This document shows, in pieces, positions 8,105 through 14,125 of a stretch of DNA of 14,125 bases (the stretch's first letter is position 1; each line of letters starts with the position of its first letter). Source of the stretch: Chloroflexota bacterium. Its GTDB lineage: Bacteria; Chloroflexota; Anaerolineae; Anaerolineales; UBA4823. The notes under the pieces are model-generated. The model saw nothing but the letters and a program-made list of their open reading frames with translations. It was not told the origin of the DNA and searched no databases. A program made the translations under genes and the position numbers. The DNA lies in contig JAAZNS010000401.1 in the NCBI GenBank assembly GCA_012798185.1, positions 1 through 14,125 of the forward strand. The letters run 5' to 3'.

Positions 8105-8662
8105 TTATCTTTTGAATTTTTTCGTTGACTTATTTCTGGCTAAGATCCGGTTTATTCTGATGCGATTATAACGCTGCAGCATCATCGGATAGATATTCAA
8201 AATGATGGAAAACAATAATAACCAGCCGGCAGCATCAAACCAGCCTCTTACCATTGCCATTCCTGCAAATAACAGCATCACTAAAAAGATGGTCAGGTGA
8301 CCAGCTTCAGCGTTGCGCATCTCGTTCTCTAGCTTGGGCAGTGCGTCAGCGTCCCCTGAAAAATGCAGCGTCGGACTGAAAATCGAGAATGGTCCACGGC
8401 GCAACAGCTTCTTTATGAATACCACGCCTAATTTCTCGTATAACCGACCGTCTTTTTCGAAAGGTTTGATGGCGAAATAGCGGGGCGGATAGGTGAAAAC
8501 CCAGACCTGACCCAGCAAAGCAATCCATGCCATAATCAGGAAATTGGCGAGAAAAGCGAAAAATGGACTGCGAAATCCAAAGCTTTCCGAAGACCATTTG
8601 AGTAGTAAAGTGACCCCTGCGGTAGCGATGGCGATTAATAAAATATCTTTTAATAATTTCAT
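8105..8662 (-). CDS. Small membrane protein, CrtO-like (glycosyl-4,4'-diaponeurosporenoate acyltransferase family)
   Basis: A 185-residue integral membrane protein with four predicted helices (about 5-21, 37-56, 123-139 and 145-161) and a basic tail. The pattern YPPRYF, KPFEKDGRLYEKLGV, then AEAGHL (119-123 region) and LNIYPMMLQRYNRIR (155-169) matches what I recall of the family that includes staphylococcal CrtO, the staphyloxanthin acyltransferase. There the AE..H element and the QRYNR motif just after the last helix are also shared. In most bacteria these proteins are not tied to carotenoids, and no carotenoid gene is seen here, so I would not name it crtO. A lipid- or glycolipid-modifying role is a guess. 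It sits 69 bases after the HAD gene and 17 before the hydrolase. The ATG at 8662 has only a weak AGAGA-like site. Confidence 0.68.
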   Translation of the reverse strand: MKLLKDILLIAIATAGVTLLLKWSSESFGFRSPFFAFLANFLIMAWIALLGQVWVFTYPPRYFAIKPFEKDGRLYEKLGVVFIKKLLRRGPFSIFSPTLHFSGDADALPKLENEMRNAEAGHLTIFLVMLLFAGMAMVRGWFDAAGWLLLFSIILNIYPMMLQRYNRIRINRILARNKSTKKFKR

Positions 8663-8731
8663 CTTATCAATTCTCTGCCTTCAGCAACTGGTTTGTGTCA
8701 CTTCTGGTGGTTTTTGGGATTATGACTAATG

Positions 8732-9430
8732 TTAATCCAAGAACGGTTGGAGTAAATTGGGTAATAAACCGATGTGTTCGATATGGTCAAAACTGTTCCA
8801 ATCGGGGTTTTCGACGACATCATGCTGCCACGGATTAGGGATGGGGATATAGACTGCCCGTCCTCCCAAGGCAACCACGGGTAAAATGTCGGATTTGAGG
8901 GAGTTGCCGATCATTACAAAGCGCTGTGGTGAAATATGATATTTTGCCAATACCTGACGATAAATTTCCTGGGATTTGGTCCTCACGATTTCGATATAGG
9001 TGAAATATTTTGCCAATCCTGAACGCTGAATACGGTGTTCTTGTTCAAAAATTTCCCCGCGGGTGATCAACATTAAAGGCTTGTACTTCGGTAAACACTC
9101 CAAGGTTTCGACTACGTGCTCAAAAACTACAATCGGTTCGGCAAACATTCGCTTGCCTTCTTCGAGGATGGCATCCACAATTTCGCCTGTCAGTTGATTG
9201 TTTGCGATGCGGCTGGCGGTCTCCAGCATGGTAAGCGTGTAAGCTTTGATGCCATAGCCATAGTATTGCAGGTTATGGATGTCGGCTTCGGTCAGTGCTT
9301 TGCGGACATGTTCGGCGTTGGCAAATGGCGCAAGCAAGGTGCACAGTTTCTCCAGAGCAGCGGTGTAATGCTGCTCATTTTCCCACAGGGTATCATCGGC
9401 GTCGAAGGCGATTAGATCGATTGGCATCAT
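8732..9430 (-). CDS. HAD-superfamily hydrolase (phosphatase-like)
   Basis: A 232-residue cytoplasmic HAD phosphohydrolase. Motif I is FDADDTLW with nucleophile D10 and acid/base D12, motif II is Thr123 in LITRGE, motif III is Lys152 in RTKSQEIY, and motif IV is GNSLKSDI with D181. All four are intact, so it should be active on a phosphomonoester through an aspartyl-phosphate with Mg2+. The helical cap between motif I and II (about 17-105) is the C1 type seen in YjjG- and haloacid-dehalogenase-like members. The FDADDTLW-NE variant is common in a poorly characterised subgroup whose substrate is unknown. Two Met codons start the gene (9430 and 9427); either could be used, and no strong Shine-Dalgarno decides. 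It is probably the first gene of a three-gene unit with the CrtO-like protein and the hydrolase. Confidence 0.92.
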   Translation of the reverse strand: MMPIDLIAFDADDTLWENEQHYTAALEKLCTLLAPFANAEHVRKALTEADIHNLQYYGYGIKAYTLTMLETASRIANNQLTGEIVDAILEEGKRMFAEPIVVFEHVVETLECLPKYKPLMLITRGEIFEQEHRIQRSGLAKYFTYIEIVRTKSQEIYRQVLAKYHISPQRFVMIGNSLKSDILPVVALGGRAVYIPIPNPWQHDVVENPDWNSFDHIEHIGLLPNLLQPFLD

Positions 9431-9661
9431 GAGATTTGATTTCTTTTTTCTCTTATTATAAAGGACGGAATATCATCCCAGGCGTCTTCTCGAGAGATTT
9501 TGATATTGATTCAAGAGAATCGGTAAACGGTTTCCTGAAAAAATGCTGCCGCAGCTTGCGACAAAACGGATTGCACCGGGTAAACTCATGGATGTGAGAT
9601 ATTCGTTTTTTTAACGATGAAATTTTTATCTGATAATCGAATTCATGAAATGGGCGTACCA
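9431..9661. other. Spacer with a possible 68-codon frame (doubtful)
   Basis: Between the B3/4 gene and the HAD gene there is no convincing gene. On the minus strand a 68-codon frame (9662-9456) begins with an ATG that shares one base with the B3/4 stop (TAATG), an arrangement typical of translational coupling. It has no Shine-Dalgarno, however, and its Arg/Lys/Phe/Ser-rich product resembles nothing I know. I regard it as probably non-coding. A promoter for the HAD gene is expected here, but I see no clear one. Confidence 0.4.
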
Positions 9662-10330
9662 TTAATACACTTGGATTAGATCGGTTTCTGCCTGAGGCGC
9701 AACGATCAATACATTCTGTTGGATATCCATAAGGTGATGCTCAACTGCTTCAGTTTCGATCCCTGGCGGCGCATAGATGGTGAAGATGACGTTCCGCGTT
9801 TCATTCATTATGGGGGTGCGTTGGTCGGGGCCATAAATGATGCTCGAAATAATTCCTGCCTGGTCTGCCATGTACATATCACCAGGTTTTAATACTTGTT
9901 CCTGACCCCGCATCATCGTATATCGTTCATCCCCTTTGGCTACATCCATCCTAATTGGTAATTGTAAAACATCCAGGTCGTGCCCCGCAGTAAGCAGCAT
10001 GTTTTTGACTTCTGCCGTGAACATGGCTTCTACCAGTGCGGCAACGCTGGGAATGGTTTTGCCCTTGAAAGCAATAGATTCTACTTGCAACTGAACGTGG
10101 TATGTTTTATTGAATCGTTTATAAAACGCTTCATAAGCCTGGATAACCGGAAGATTAAGGATAGCCGAGCGGTCCTTGCCGGTAAACCGTTGACGAATTT
10201 GGCTTTCCAATGCTTCTTTTCGTGTATCCAGCGCGGGGCATTGAGGGGGATTGGTAACATTTTTCATCACCAAAACCCCAGCGTGCGCGTTGGGGTATGT
10301 GGATTTAAGAGCGGAAGTGATTTCGAACAT
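9662..10330 (-). CDS. Free-standing B3/4 domain protein (PheT editing-domain homologue)
   Basis: A 222-residue protein made almost wholly of the B3/4 domain (PF03483), the module that in bacterial phenylalanyl-tRNA synthetase beta hydrolyses mischarged Tyr-tRNA(Phe). Recognisable parts are the YEAFYKRFNKTYHVQ stretch, GKTIPSVAALVEAMF, AGHDLDVL and the GDMYMAD and YGPDQRTPIM elements. Solo B3/4 proteins are widespread; a trans-editing or tRNA/amino-acid-related role is proposed but not settled. I set the start at ATG 10330 because AAGGAG lies seven bases upstream and the domain begins directly. A longer reading frame from further upstream would run 148 bases into the permease gene and add residues unlike the family. 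It begins 11 bases after the permease stop, so it is the third gene of the ABC operon. Loss of active-site residues cannot be judged by eye. Confidence 0.86.
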   Translation of the reverse strand: MFEITSALKSTYPNAHAGVLVMKNVTNPPQCPALDTRKEALESQIRQRFTGKDRSAILNLPVIQAYEAFYKRFNKTYHVQLQVESIAFKGKTIPSVAALVEAMFTAEVKNMLLTAGHDLDVLQLPIRMDVAKGDERYTMMRGQEQVLKPGDMYMADQAGIISSIIYGPDQRTPIMNETRNVIFTIYAPPGIETEAVEHHLMDIQQNVLIVAPQAETDLIQVY

Positions 10331-10341
10331 ACTAGATCTCC

Positions 10342-11073
10342 TTAATCCAGGATCAGGCGCGCTCTTTTGAATCGCGCTATGGCAACTGCCAGCAAGATCA
10401 AATCGAGCAGCAGCAAACAGGCAGAAGCGAGCAGAATGACTCCCAATATACTCATACCGGATAAGCCTGAAACCAGGGAGGTTTTCCACGAATCAGGCAG
10501 GGCTTGCAGCCCAAATATCAATCCAAAGAACAAAACCATGATCGAAATACTCAGGGTTTGCTGCGCCTGCCGTACTGTAGCAGCCCGCAGGGAAACCAGC
10601 ACACCCGCACACGAAGCCAGCCCCGACCCTAGCAAACTGATTAGGATGATCCCGATAAATACATCCCATGAGTAGAAAAGGAATGTTCCTTTACCGAAAA
10701 TCAGATTAATGGTGACGGCACCGATCAAGACGCAGATCATGCTCAAACCCCAACCATAGACGATGGATGCGCATATTTTGCCGAGCAGGATAGCCCGGTC
10801 GGAGAGGCGGCTTGCCAGCAAGGTTTCCAGTGTGTGACGTTCCCGTTCCCCGGCGAAGGAATCGGCGATCACCGTGCTAACCAGGAATAAAGGGATCCAC
10901 GCCCAATAGATTAATAATAATGGTTCCGTAAGCCATGCTTTACCTGCCTGCAAAGGAAGAAATATGCCAAATACGGCGGCAAAAAGCAGTAATCCGAACT
11001 TGCCCCGCCCGCCTCCCTGGAACAAGTTTTCCCGCAGGTCTTTCCATAACACAGTAAGAATATCGGTACTCAT
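10342..11073 (-). CDS. ABC-2 type transporter permease
   Basis: A 243-residue membrane protein with about six hydrophobic segments. The diagnostic stretch is ADSFAGERERHTLETLLAS at about 70-88, the cytoplasmic coupling-helix region of ABC-2 permeases (ABC2_membrane_2/3-like, NosY/Nat type). The N-terminal WKDLREN amphipathic helix is also typical. It should pair as a dimer with the ATPase encoded just upstream to form an exporter; the cargo is unknown. The ATG at 11073 overlaps the ATPase stop by four bases (ATGA) and is preceded by GGAGG seven bases away, so the two are translationally coupled. Its length is normal for a single-domain permease of this type. Confidence 0.93.
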   Translation of the reverse strand: MSTDILTVLWKDLRENLFQGGGRGKFGLLLFAAVFGIFLPLQAGKAWLTEPLLLIYWAWIPLFLVSTVIADSFAGERERHTLETLLASRLSDRAILLGKICASIVYGWGLSMICVLIGAVTINLIFGKGTFLFYSWDVFIGIILISLLGSGLASCAGVLVSLRAATVRQAQQTLSISIMVLFFGLIFGLQALPDSWKTSLVSGLSGMSILGVILLASACLLLLDLILLAVAIARFKRARLILD

Positions 11074-12002
11074 TTTTCTTCCTCCATCAGAGTGAGGAAT
11101 ACCTCTTCCAGGCTGGCGCTGCCTTTGCGCACTTCTTCCACTTCAGCGCCGGCCTGCACTAAGAGGTTGATTAACGGCGCTGTGCTGACGGCGCTGTGCA
11201 GTTCCACTAAAAGGTTATTTTCGTTTTGTTCCACCTGCGCCACTTCAGGATGTGACCGTATCGATGCGATCACTGCTTCGGTGAAACCGCGTCCAACGAT
11301 TTCTACCCGCGGCGTACCGGTATTGGCGCGCAGCTCGGCAGGGTTGCCCACAGTGAGCAGCTGGCCCTGACGGATAACACCTACCAGATCGCATAGTTTT
11401 TCTGCTTCCGCAAGATTGTGGGTGGTAAGGAAAACGGTCACGCCTTCACGGGAGACCAGGGCTGCCAGGTCATCGCGTAAAGCTGCCGCTGAAACTGGGT
11501 CGAGCCCGGCGGTTGGCTCATCCAGAAAAATCAACGCCGGGTGATGCAGTAATGCCCGGGCTTCAGCTAATTTTTGCTTCATGCCGCGGCTCCATTTTCC
11601 TACAGTCTCCTGACGCCGATCCCATAAACCAAAGTGAGTCAGCAGCTCTTTGATTCGGGCTTGCCGTTTATCTTGGGGAAGATGCCAGATACGGCCGTAA
11701 TAATCCAGGTTATCGATGGCGTTTAAACGCTCATAAATACCGGCATGTTCCAACAAAGCGCCGCTGCGCAGGCGAATTTCATCAGCCTGGGTGCGGGTAT
11801 CGAAACCAAGCACTTCTGCCTTTCCATTGGTGGGCTCCAACAACCCTAATAACAGCCGGATGGTGGTGGTCTTTCCGGCGCCATTAGGACCCAGAAAACC
11901 GAAAATAACGCCCCGCGGCACTTCTAGCGACAGATGATCTACTGCTTGAACCGTTTTGAAGGTGCGGGTTAAGTTATCAGTGTAGATGGCGAGATTGTTC
12001 AC
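11070..12002 (-). CDS. ABC-2 exporter ATP-binding protein
   Basis: A 310-residue ATPase of the DrrA/CcmA/Nat group. Numbering from the chosen start, Walker A is GPNGAGKTT (38-46), the signature is WSRGMKQK (137-144, a variant of LSGGQ), Walker B with D-loop is LIFLDEPTAGLDP (157-169) and the switch His195 sits in TTHNL. The Q-loop position reads LLEH, a common exchange in this group. After the nucleotide-binding domain comes a DUF4162-type C-terminal domain ending in ASLEEVFLTLMEEE. I choose GTG at 12002, with GGAG seven bases upstream and the first strand NLAIYTDNLTRTF directly after it. A TTG at 12065 would extend it by 21 residues with no ribosome site. It drives the permease encoded in the following overlapping gene. 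Cargo could be a lipid, peptide or drug. Confidence 0.95.
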   Translation of the reverse strand: MNNLAIYTDNLTRTFKTVQAVDHLSLEVPRGVIFGFLGPNGAGKTTTIRLLLGLLEPTNGKAEVLGFDTRTQADEIRLRSGALLEHAGIYERLNAIDNLDYYGRIWHLPQDKRQARIKELLTHFGLWDRRQETVGKWSRGMKQKLAEARALLHHPALIFLDEPTAGLDPVSAAALRDDLAALVSREGVTVFLTTHNLAEAEKLCDLVGVIRQGQLLTVGNPAELRANTGTPRVEIVGRGFTEAVIASIRSHPEVAQVEQNENNLLVELHSAVSTAPLINLLVQAGAEVEEVRKGSASLEEVFLTLMEEEK

Positions 12003-12181
12003 AAATGTTCTCCAATAGTTGAAAATGCCAAAATTATTAAGCCAATGTTCAATTCTACCAGACAAATATTATTGAAAGATCAGCAGGTGGATAATGGGCA
12101 ATCGATATATTACCCCGATTTTAGGATAAGGTTATTCAAGGTTGCTTTATTGTGATGGTGAGCAAATTATATGTATAACCG

Positions 12182-13096
12182 TTAAAAAACAGGCAAGATA
12201 TTTTCCCTTTGCATTAGCCAGCTGTAGAGCGGATCGCGAATTTCAACATCATCAATTTTCCGCGGATTTATCATGCGGTCTTCGTAAACCAGGGATACCA
12301 GATCGTTTAGAGCTTTTACCCGGTGCTTTGCAGGTATGGATTGGTATAAGTTGTAAGGGTAATTATAGACCGGTGGTAAAATCAACAGCCGCTTTTCATC
12401 GATCGACCCGGCGGCGACAACACTTAATGCGGCTTGAAAGAGAAATATCTGATGATTCTCGTCCTGACAGATGGTGGATAGAAATTCTTGATCGTTTATC
12501 AGGCTTTCAAAGCATGCCAGCCAGCGTTTCATCAACCCTTTCTGGGGATTCACCGCAAAAGCATGCGAATTGAAATAAGCGTGCAGACGCTGCCCATCGA
12601 CAAATGACTCAACTGCCATGGGGATATCTTTTACACCGGCAATATCGGAAATCTTTTGCCAGAAGGTATCCAGGGGTTGGTTTGCCGGCAAACCAACATT
12701 GCGGATATGCACCGGGCGGAAAGCGGCATCGTAATCGCTGGTTAATCCATAGAGCAATGGCGGTTGAACGATCAGGCAAATCGGGTCGATCCACACCAGC
12801 GACTGGGTATCCGGGGGCGCTAATAATTCAGCCTGAGCGCAGGCATATACTTTTTCCCCGAATAGAAAGTCGCGCTGCGGCGCAGGTGCATTCAGCGGTA
12901 ATACCTTAATGTTCAAATCGATCAAATCCTGGCAGGCTGTTTTTTCAGGAGATGCTTCGAAAATCCAAAAGGGGCAATTTTGCATCGCCCCGCCAAAGCT
13001 GCGTAAGCTTTCGATAAGTAATCGCGCACAGGATTTACCAACAAGGGTACCAACTCTCGTTATGAATAAGGTGCGGTTAGTTTGAGTTTGATTCAT
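12182..13096 (-). CDS. Putative nucleotide-diphospho-sugar transferase-like protein (GT-A-like)
   Basis: A 304-residue protein from ATG at 13096; a TTG at 13135 would add 13 residues. It has no signal peptide or membrane span. The order of elements resembles an uncharacterised GT-A-like family as I recall it: an N-terminal strand LFITRVGTLVG, LLIESLRSFGG, the KVYACAQAELL helix, a VWIDPICLIVQPP strand where a metal-binding DxD is expected, FRPVHIRNVGLP, HAYFNSHAFAV, IFLFQAALSV and VYNYPYNLYQ. Only D104 remains of the expected DxD. The next acidic residue is absent, and FNSHAF replaces the usual FNSG. It may therefore be a variant with different metal use or no transferase activity. It stands alone, 117 bases from the start of the ABC operon. 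The Shine-Dalgarno is poor for either start, so the N-terminus is uncertain. Confidence 0.6.
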   Translation of the reverse strand: MNQTQTNRTLFITRVGTLVGKSCARLLIESLRSFGGAMQNCPFWIFEASPEKTACQDLIDLNIKVLPLNAPAPQRDFLFGEKVYACAQAELLAPPDTQSLVWIDPICLIVQPPLLYGLTSDYDAAFRPVHIRNVGLPANQPLDTFWQKISDIAGVKDIPMAVESFVDGQRLHAYFNSHAFAVNPQKGLMKRWLACFESLINDQEFLSTICQDENHQIFLFQAALSVVAAGSIDEKRLLILPPVYNYPYNLYQSIPAKHRVKALNDLVSLVYEDRMINPRKIDDVEIRDPLYSWLMQRENILPVF

Positions 13097-13221
13097 TTCA
13101 ATTTTCGAGAACCCAATCCTTTCGTTCAAGCGCAAACTTGAAATAATCCTCGACTTGTTCCAGTTTTCTAAACCTCAAACGCTCCAGTGATGATCGAACG
13201 TTTATTTGCATAAATGGTAAT

Positions 13222-13253
13222 GAGAAGACTCTTCGCTTCGCTCAAAGTGGCAG
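13222..13253 (-). repeat. Possible dispersed intergenic repeat segment
   Basis: On the minus strand the core reads CACTTTGAGCGAAGCGAAGA, closely resembling the intergenic repeats of the form 'cattctgagcgaagcgaagaat' that I recall as common in Chloroflexota and some other genomes. Only one copy is in the window, so repetition cannot be shown here. It is directly followed by a T7 run, a small hairpin (TGAGG-N4-CCTCA, 13261-13274) and a G-rich tract. Confidence 0.4.
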
Positions 13254-13274
13254 CTTTTTTTGAGGTCAGCCTCA

Positions 13275-13294
13275 TGGGAGGGGGCAGGGGGCGG
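13275..13294 (+). other. G-rich tract next to the repeat
   Basis: A run of three G-clusters (3, 5 and 5 G) plus GG lies three bases past the exported-protein stop. It is G-rich on the plus strand and C-rich on the transcript of the upstream gene. It could form a two-tetrad G-quadruplex on the plus strand, but not a regular three-tetrad one. With the adjacent repeat it forms an island of composition unlike the flanking genes. Confidence 0.35.
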
Positions 13295-13296
13295 CG

Positions 13297-13866
13297 TTAT
13301 TTGATTCTAAAACTGTTCAATATATAATCCAGATCTTCTTGATACTTTTCGGAGCTCCCCAGGCAGTGAAACGATAACACATAAATCGTTTTGTCTTTTT
13401 CCAGCCACCAATCGCGGAACTGCCACCAGGGTTCTCCCCAGGGGCGTTCGTAGTTCATTTCAAATGCTTGCACGCCGTTGATTGAGGTCGTGGATTCGCT
13501 GACCTCTCGCATCTCGCCCTCGATCTGGTCATAGGTATCTCGAAATACTTCTTCCAGGCTTTTACCCTCCGGCAAGGGTTTAGAAGCAACCGCAAAATAT
13601 GCGCCAAAATCTCCTTTTTTTTGAACGCTGGTGATCATTATGATCTCCTGTATCCCTAAACCGTAATAATTTTCATCTAGTTGTTGAAAGCCCCACAATT
13701 CTTCCATTGTTTGCCAATCGGAGGGGTAATCGAAAGAGAATGTCGGGTTGTTATAGGAATGAGGAGAGGAAGAAAACAGCTTGCAGGATATCGGGGTGAC
13801 AGCAAATAGGATCGCCAATGTTAACCGGAAGATTGGTATCGGAAGGAAAGAATAGTTTTTGCACAT
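13297..13866 (-). CDS. Exported protein with PsbP/DUF1795-like domain
   Basis: A 189-residue protein. The N-terminus (MCKNYSFLPIPIFRLTLAIL) is a positively charged, hydrophobic signal sequence ending in AVTPISC at 22-28. Cys28 could be a lipidation site, but position -3 is Pro, so the lipobox is poor and simple secretion or an anchored helix are alternatives. The mature part has the FSFDYPSDWQ strand, an EGKSLEEVF helix, TTSINGVQAFEMNY and a final helix KYQEDLDYILNSF. This order is typical of PsbP-like/DUF1795 surface proteins, which are of largely unknown function. A Trp-rich stretch (WGEPWWQFRDWWLEK) stands out. The ATG at 13866 has AAGG six bases upstream; an upstream TTG at 13947 would add 27 residues that spoil the signal sequence. 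It appears to be monocistronic. Confidence 0.75.
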   Translation of the reverse strand: MCKNYSFLPIPIFRLTLAILFAVTPISCKLFSSSPHSYNNPTFSFDYPSDWQTMEELWGFQQLDENYYGLGIQEIIMITSVQKKGDFGAYFAVASKPLPEGKSLEEVFRDTYDQIEGEMREVSESTTSINGVQAFEMNYERPWGEPWWQFRDWWLEKDKTIYVLSFHCLGSSEKYQEDLDYILNSFRIK

Positions 13867-13927
13867 AAAGAGCCTTCTTTGAAAAAGAGCGAATGGATAT
13901 GAGGATCCTATCAAATAAAGTTTTTCT

Positions 13928-13957
13928 ACCATAACTTGAACAGCCAATATTGATCAA
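13928..13957 (-). promoter_or_regulatory. Weak sigma-70-like promoter candidate for the exported protein
   Basis: On the minus strand TTGATC (13957-13952) and TATGGT (13933-13928) are separated by 18 bases. Each matches four of six consensus positions. They lie about 60 bases before the ATG at 13866. The match is modest and could be chance. Confidence 0.22.
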
Positions 13958-14103
13958 TCATCAGAAGCATTGGAATATATTTTTGGTATATTGGAAATAA
14001 ATTTAAAATAATTATCCGGATTGATTACGAAAAATTTTGCTTTGGGTAAAACCTTTACAGGTTGAATATATTTATCCAATATCTCGTATACATGACGATA
14101 CAT
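13954..14103 (-). CDS. Short open frame of unknown status (49 codons)
   Basis: From ATG at 14103 to TGA at 13954 the minus strand reads 49 codons, beginning MYRHVYEILDKYIQPVKVLP. The composition is protein-like (mixed charge, KAKFFVINPDNYFKFI) and no stop occurs although the DNA is AT-rich. No Shine-Dalgarno is seen, and a TAG closes the frame seven codons upstream. It may be a small protein, a decayed C-terminal fragment of a gene to the right, or chance. I know no matching family. Confidence 0.25.
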   Translation of the reverse strand: MYRHVYEILDKYIQPVKVLPKAKFFVINPDNYFKFISNIPKIYSNASDD

Positions 14104-14125
14104 GAGATTAATGCAACATAACTAC

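Noticed and set aside
9610..9632. Small hairpin TCGTT-T5-AACGA near 9610 considered as a terminator
   Set aside because: The stem is only five pairs of mostly A/T. The T-rich tail is on the plus strand, where no gene ends.
9980..10345. 121-codon plus-strand frame
   Set aside because: It lies antisense to the B3/4 domain, which has clear family signatures.
11092..11370. 92-codon plus-strand frame
   Set aside because: It lies antisense to the C-terminal domain of the ABC ATPase and is Ser/Thr-rich, as expected of a shadow in GC-rich DNA.
12142..12573. 143-codon plus-strand frame
   Set aside because: It lies mostly antisense to the transferase-like gene and is Arg/Ser-rich without a domain; the minus-strand frame is far more convincing.
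13261..13274. TGAGG/CCTCA hairpin considered as terminator of the exported-protein gene
   Set aside because: On the transcript strand the stem is followed by an A run, not a U run, so it lacks the intrinsic terminator form.

Overview
The window is a 14.1 kb stretch in which every gene I can support lies on the minus strand, so it is read from right to left. It holds no rRNA, tRNA, CRISPR array, transposase or phage gene, and no taxonomic marker. The gene families (a free-standing B3/4 protein, SnoaL-like and CrtO-like proteins, GT87/GT-C glycosyltransferases) and an intergenic sequence around 13222-13253, similar to dispersed repeats I associate with Chloroflexota, suggest an anaerobic or facultative member of Chloroflexota (Anaerolineae-like). 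This is an inference of low to moderate confidence.

From the right: a small exported protein with a PsbP-like fold (13297-13866); a GC-rich spacer with a repeat-like segment; a putative GT-A-like nucleotide-sugar transferase relative (12182-13096) whose usual DxD appears altered; then a tight three-gene operon of ABC-2 exporter ATPase, ABC-2 permease and a solo B3/4 tRNA-editing-like protein (9662-12002). After about 230 bases without a convincing gene come a HAD phosphatase, a small CrtO-like membrane acyltransferase relative and an alpha/beta hydrolase (7290-9430), closely spaced and probably co-transcribed. Next is a broken SnoaL/DUF4440-like gene (6746-7130) with a nonsense codon and a frameshift.

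The left half is a visibly AT-rich glycan-assembly operon (1950-6524): a GT4 glycosyltransferase, a 962-residue membrane protein that looks like a fusion of two GT-C modules (GT87/DUF2029 plus PMT_2/ArnT-like), and a class I SAM methyltransferase. A plausible job is stepwise assembly of a surface glycan or glycolipid: a cytoplasmic GT4 step, periplasmic-side transfers from polyprenyl-phosphate sugars by the GT-C protein, and methylation of a product. A TATAAT-like box flanked by an 8-bp inverted repeat lies upstream. The left edge carries the N-terminal 511 codons of a triple-PAS HisKA_2 sensor histidine kinase, cut by the window end at the start of its ATP-binding N box.

Several starts were corrected from context: GTG at 12002 for the ATPase, ATG at 10330 for the B3/4 protein, ATG at 13866 for the exported protein, and ATG at 13096 for the transferase-like protein. 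I found no clearly new defence or mobile system. The best leads are the double GT-C fusion, the decayed SnoaL-like gene, the altered DxD in the transferase-like protein and the B3/4 protein embedded in an ABC exporter operon.
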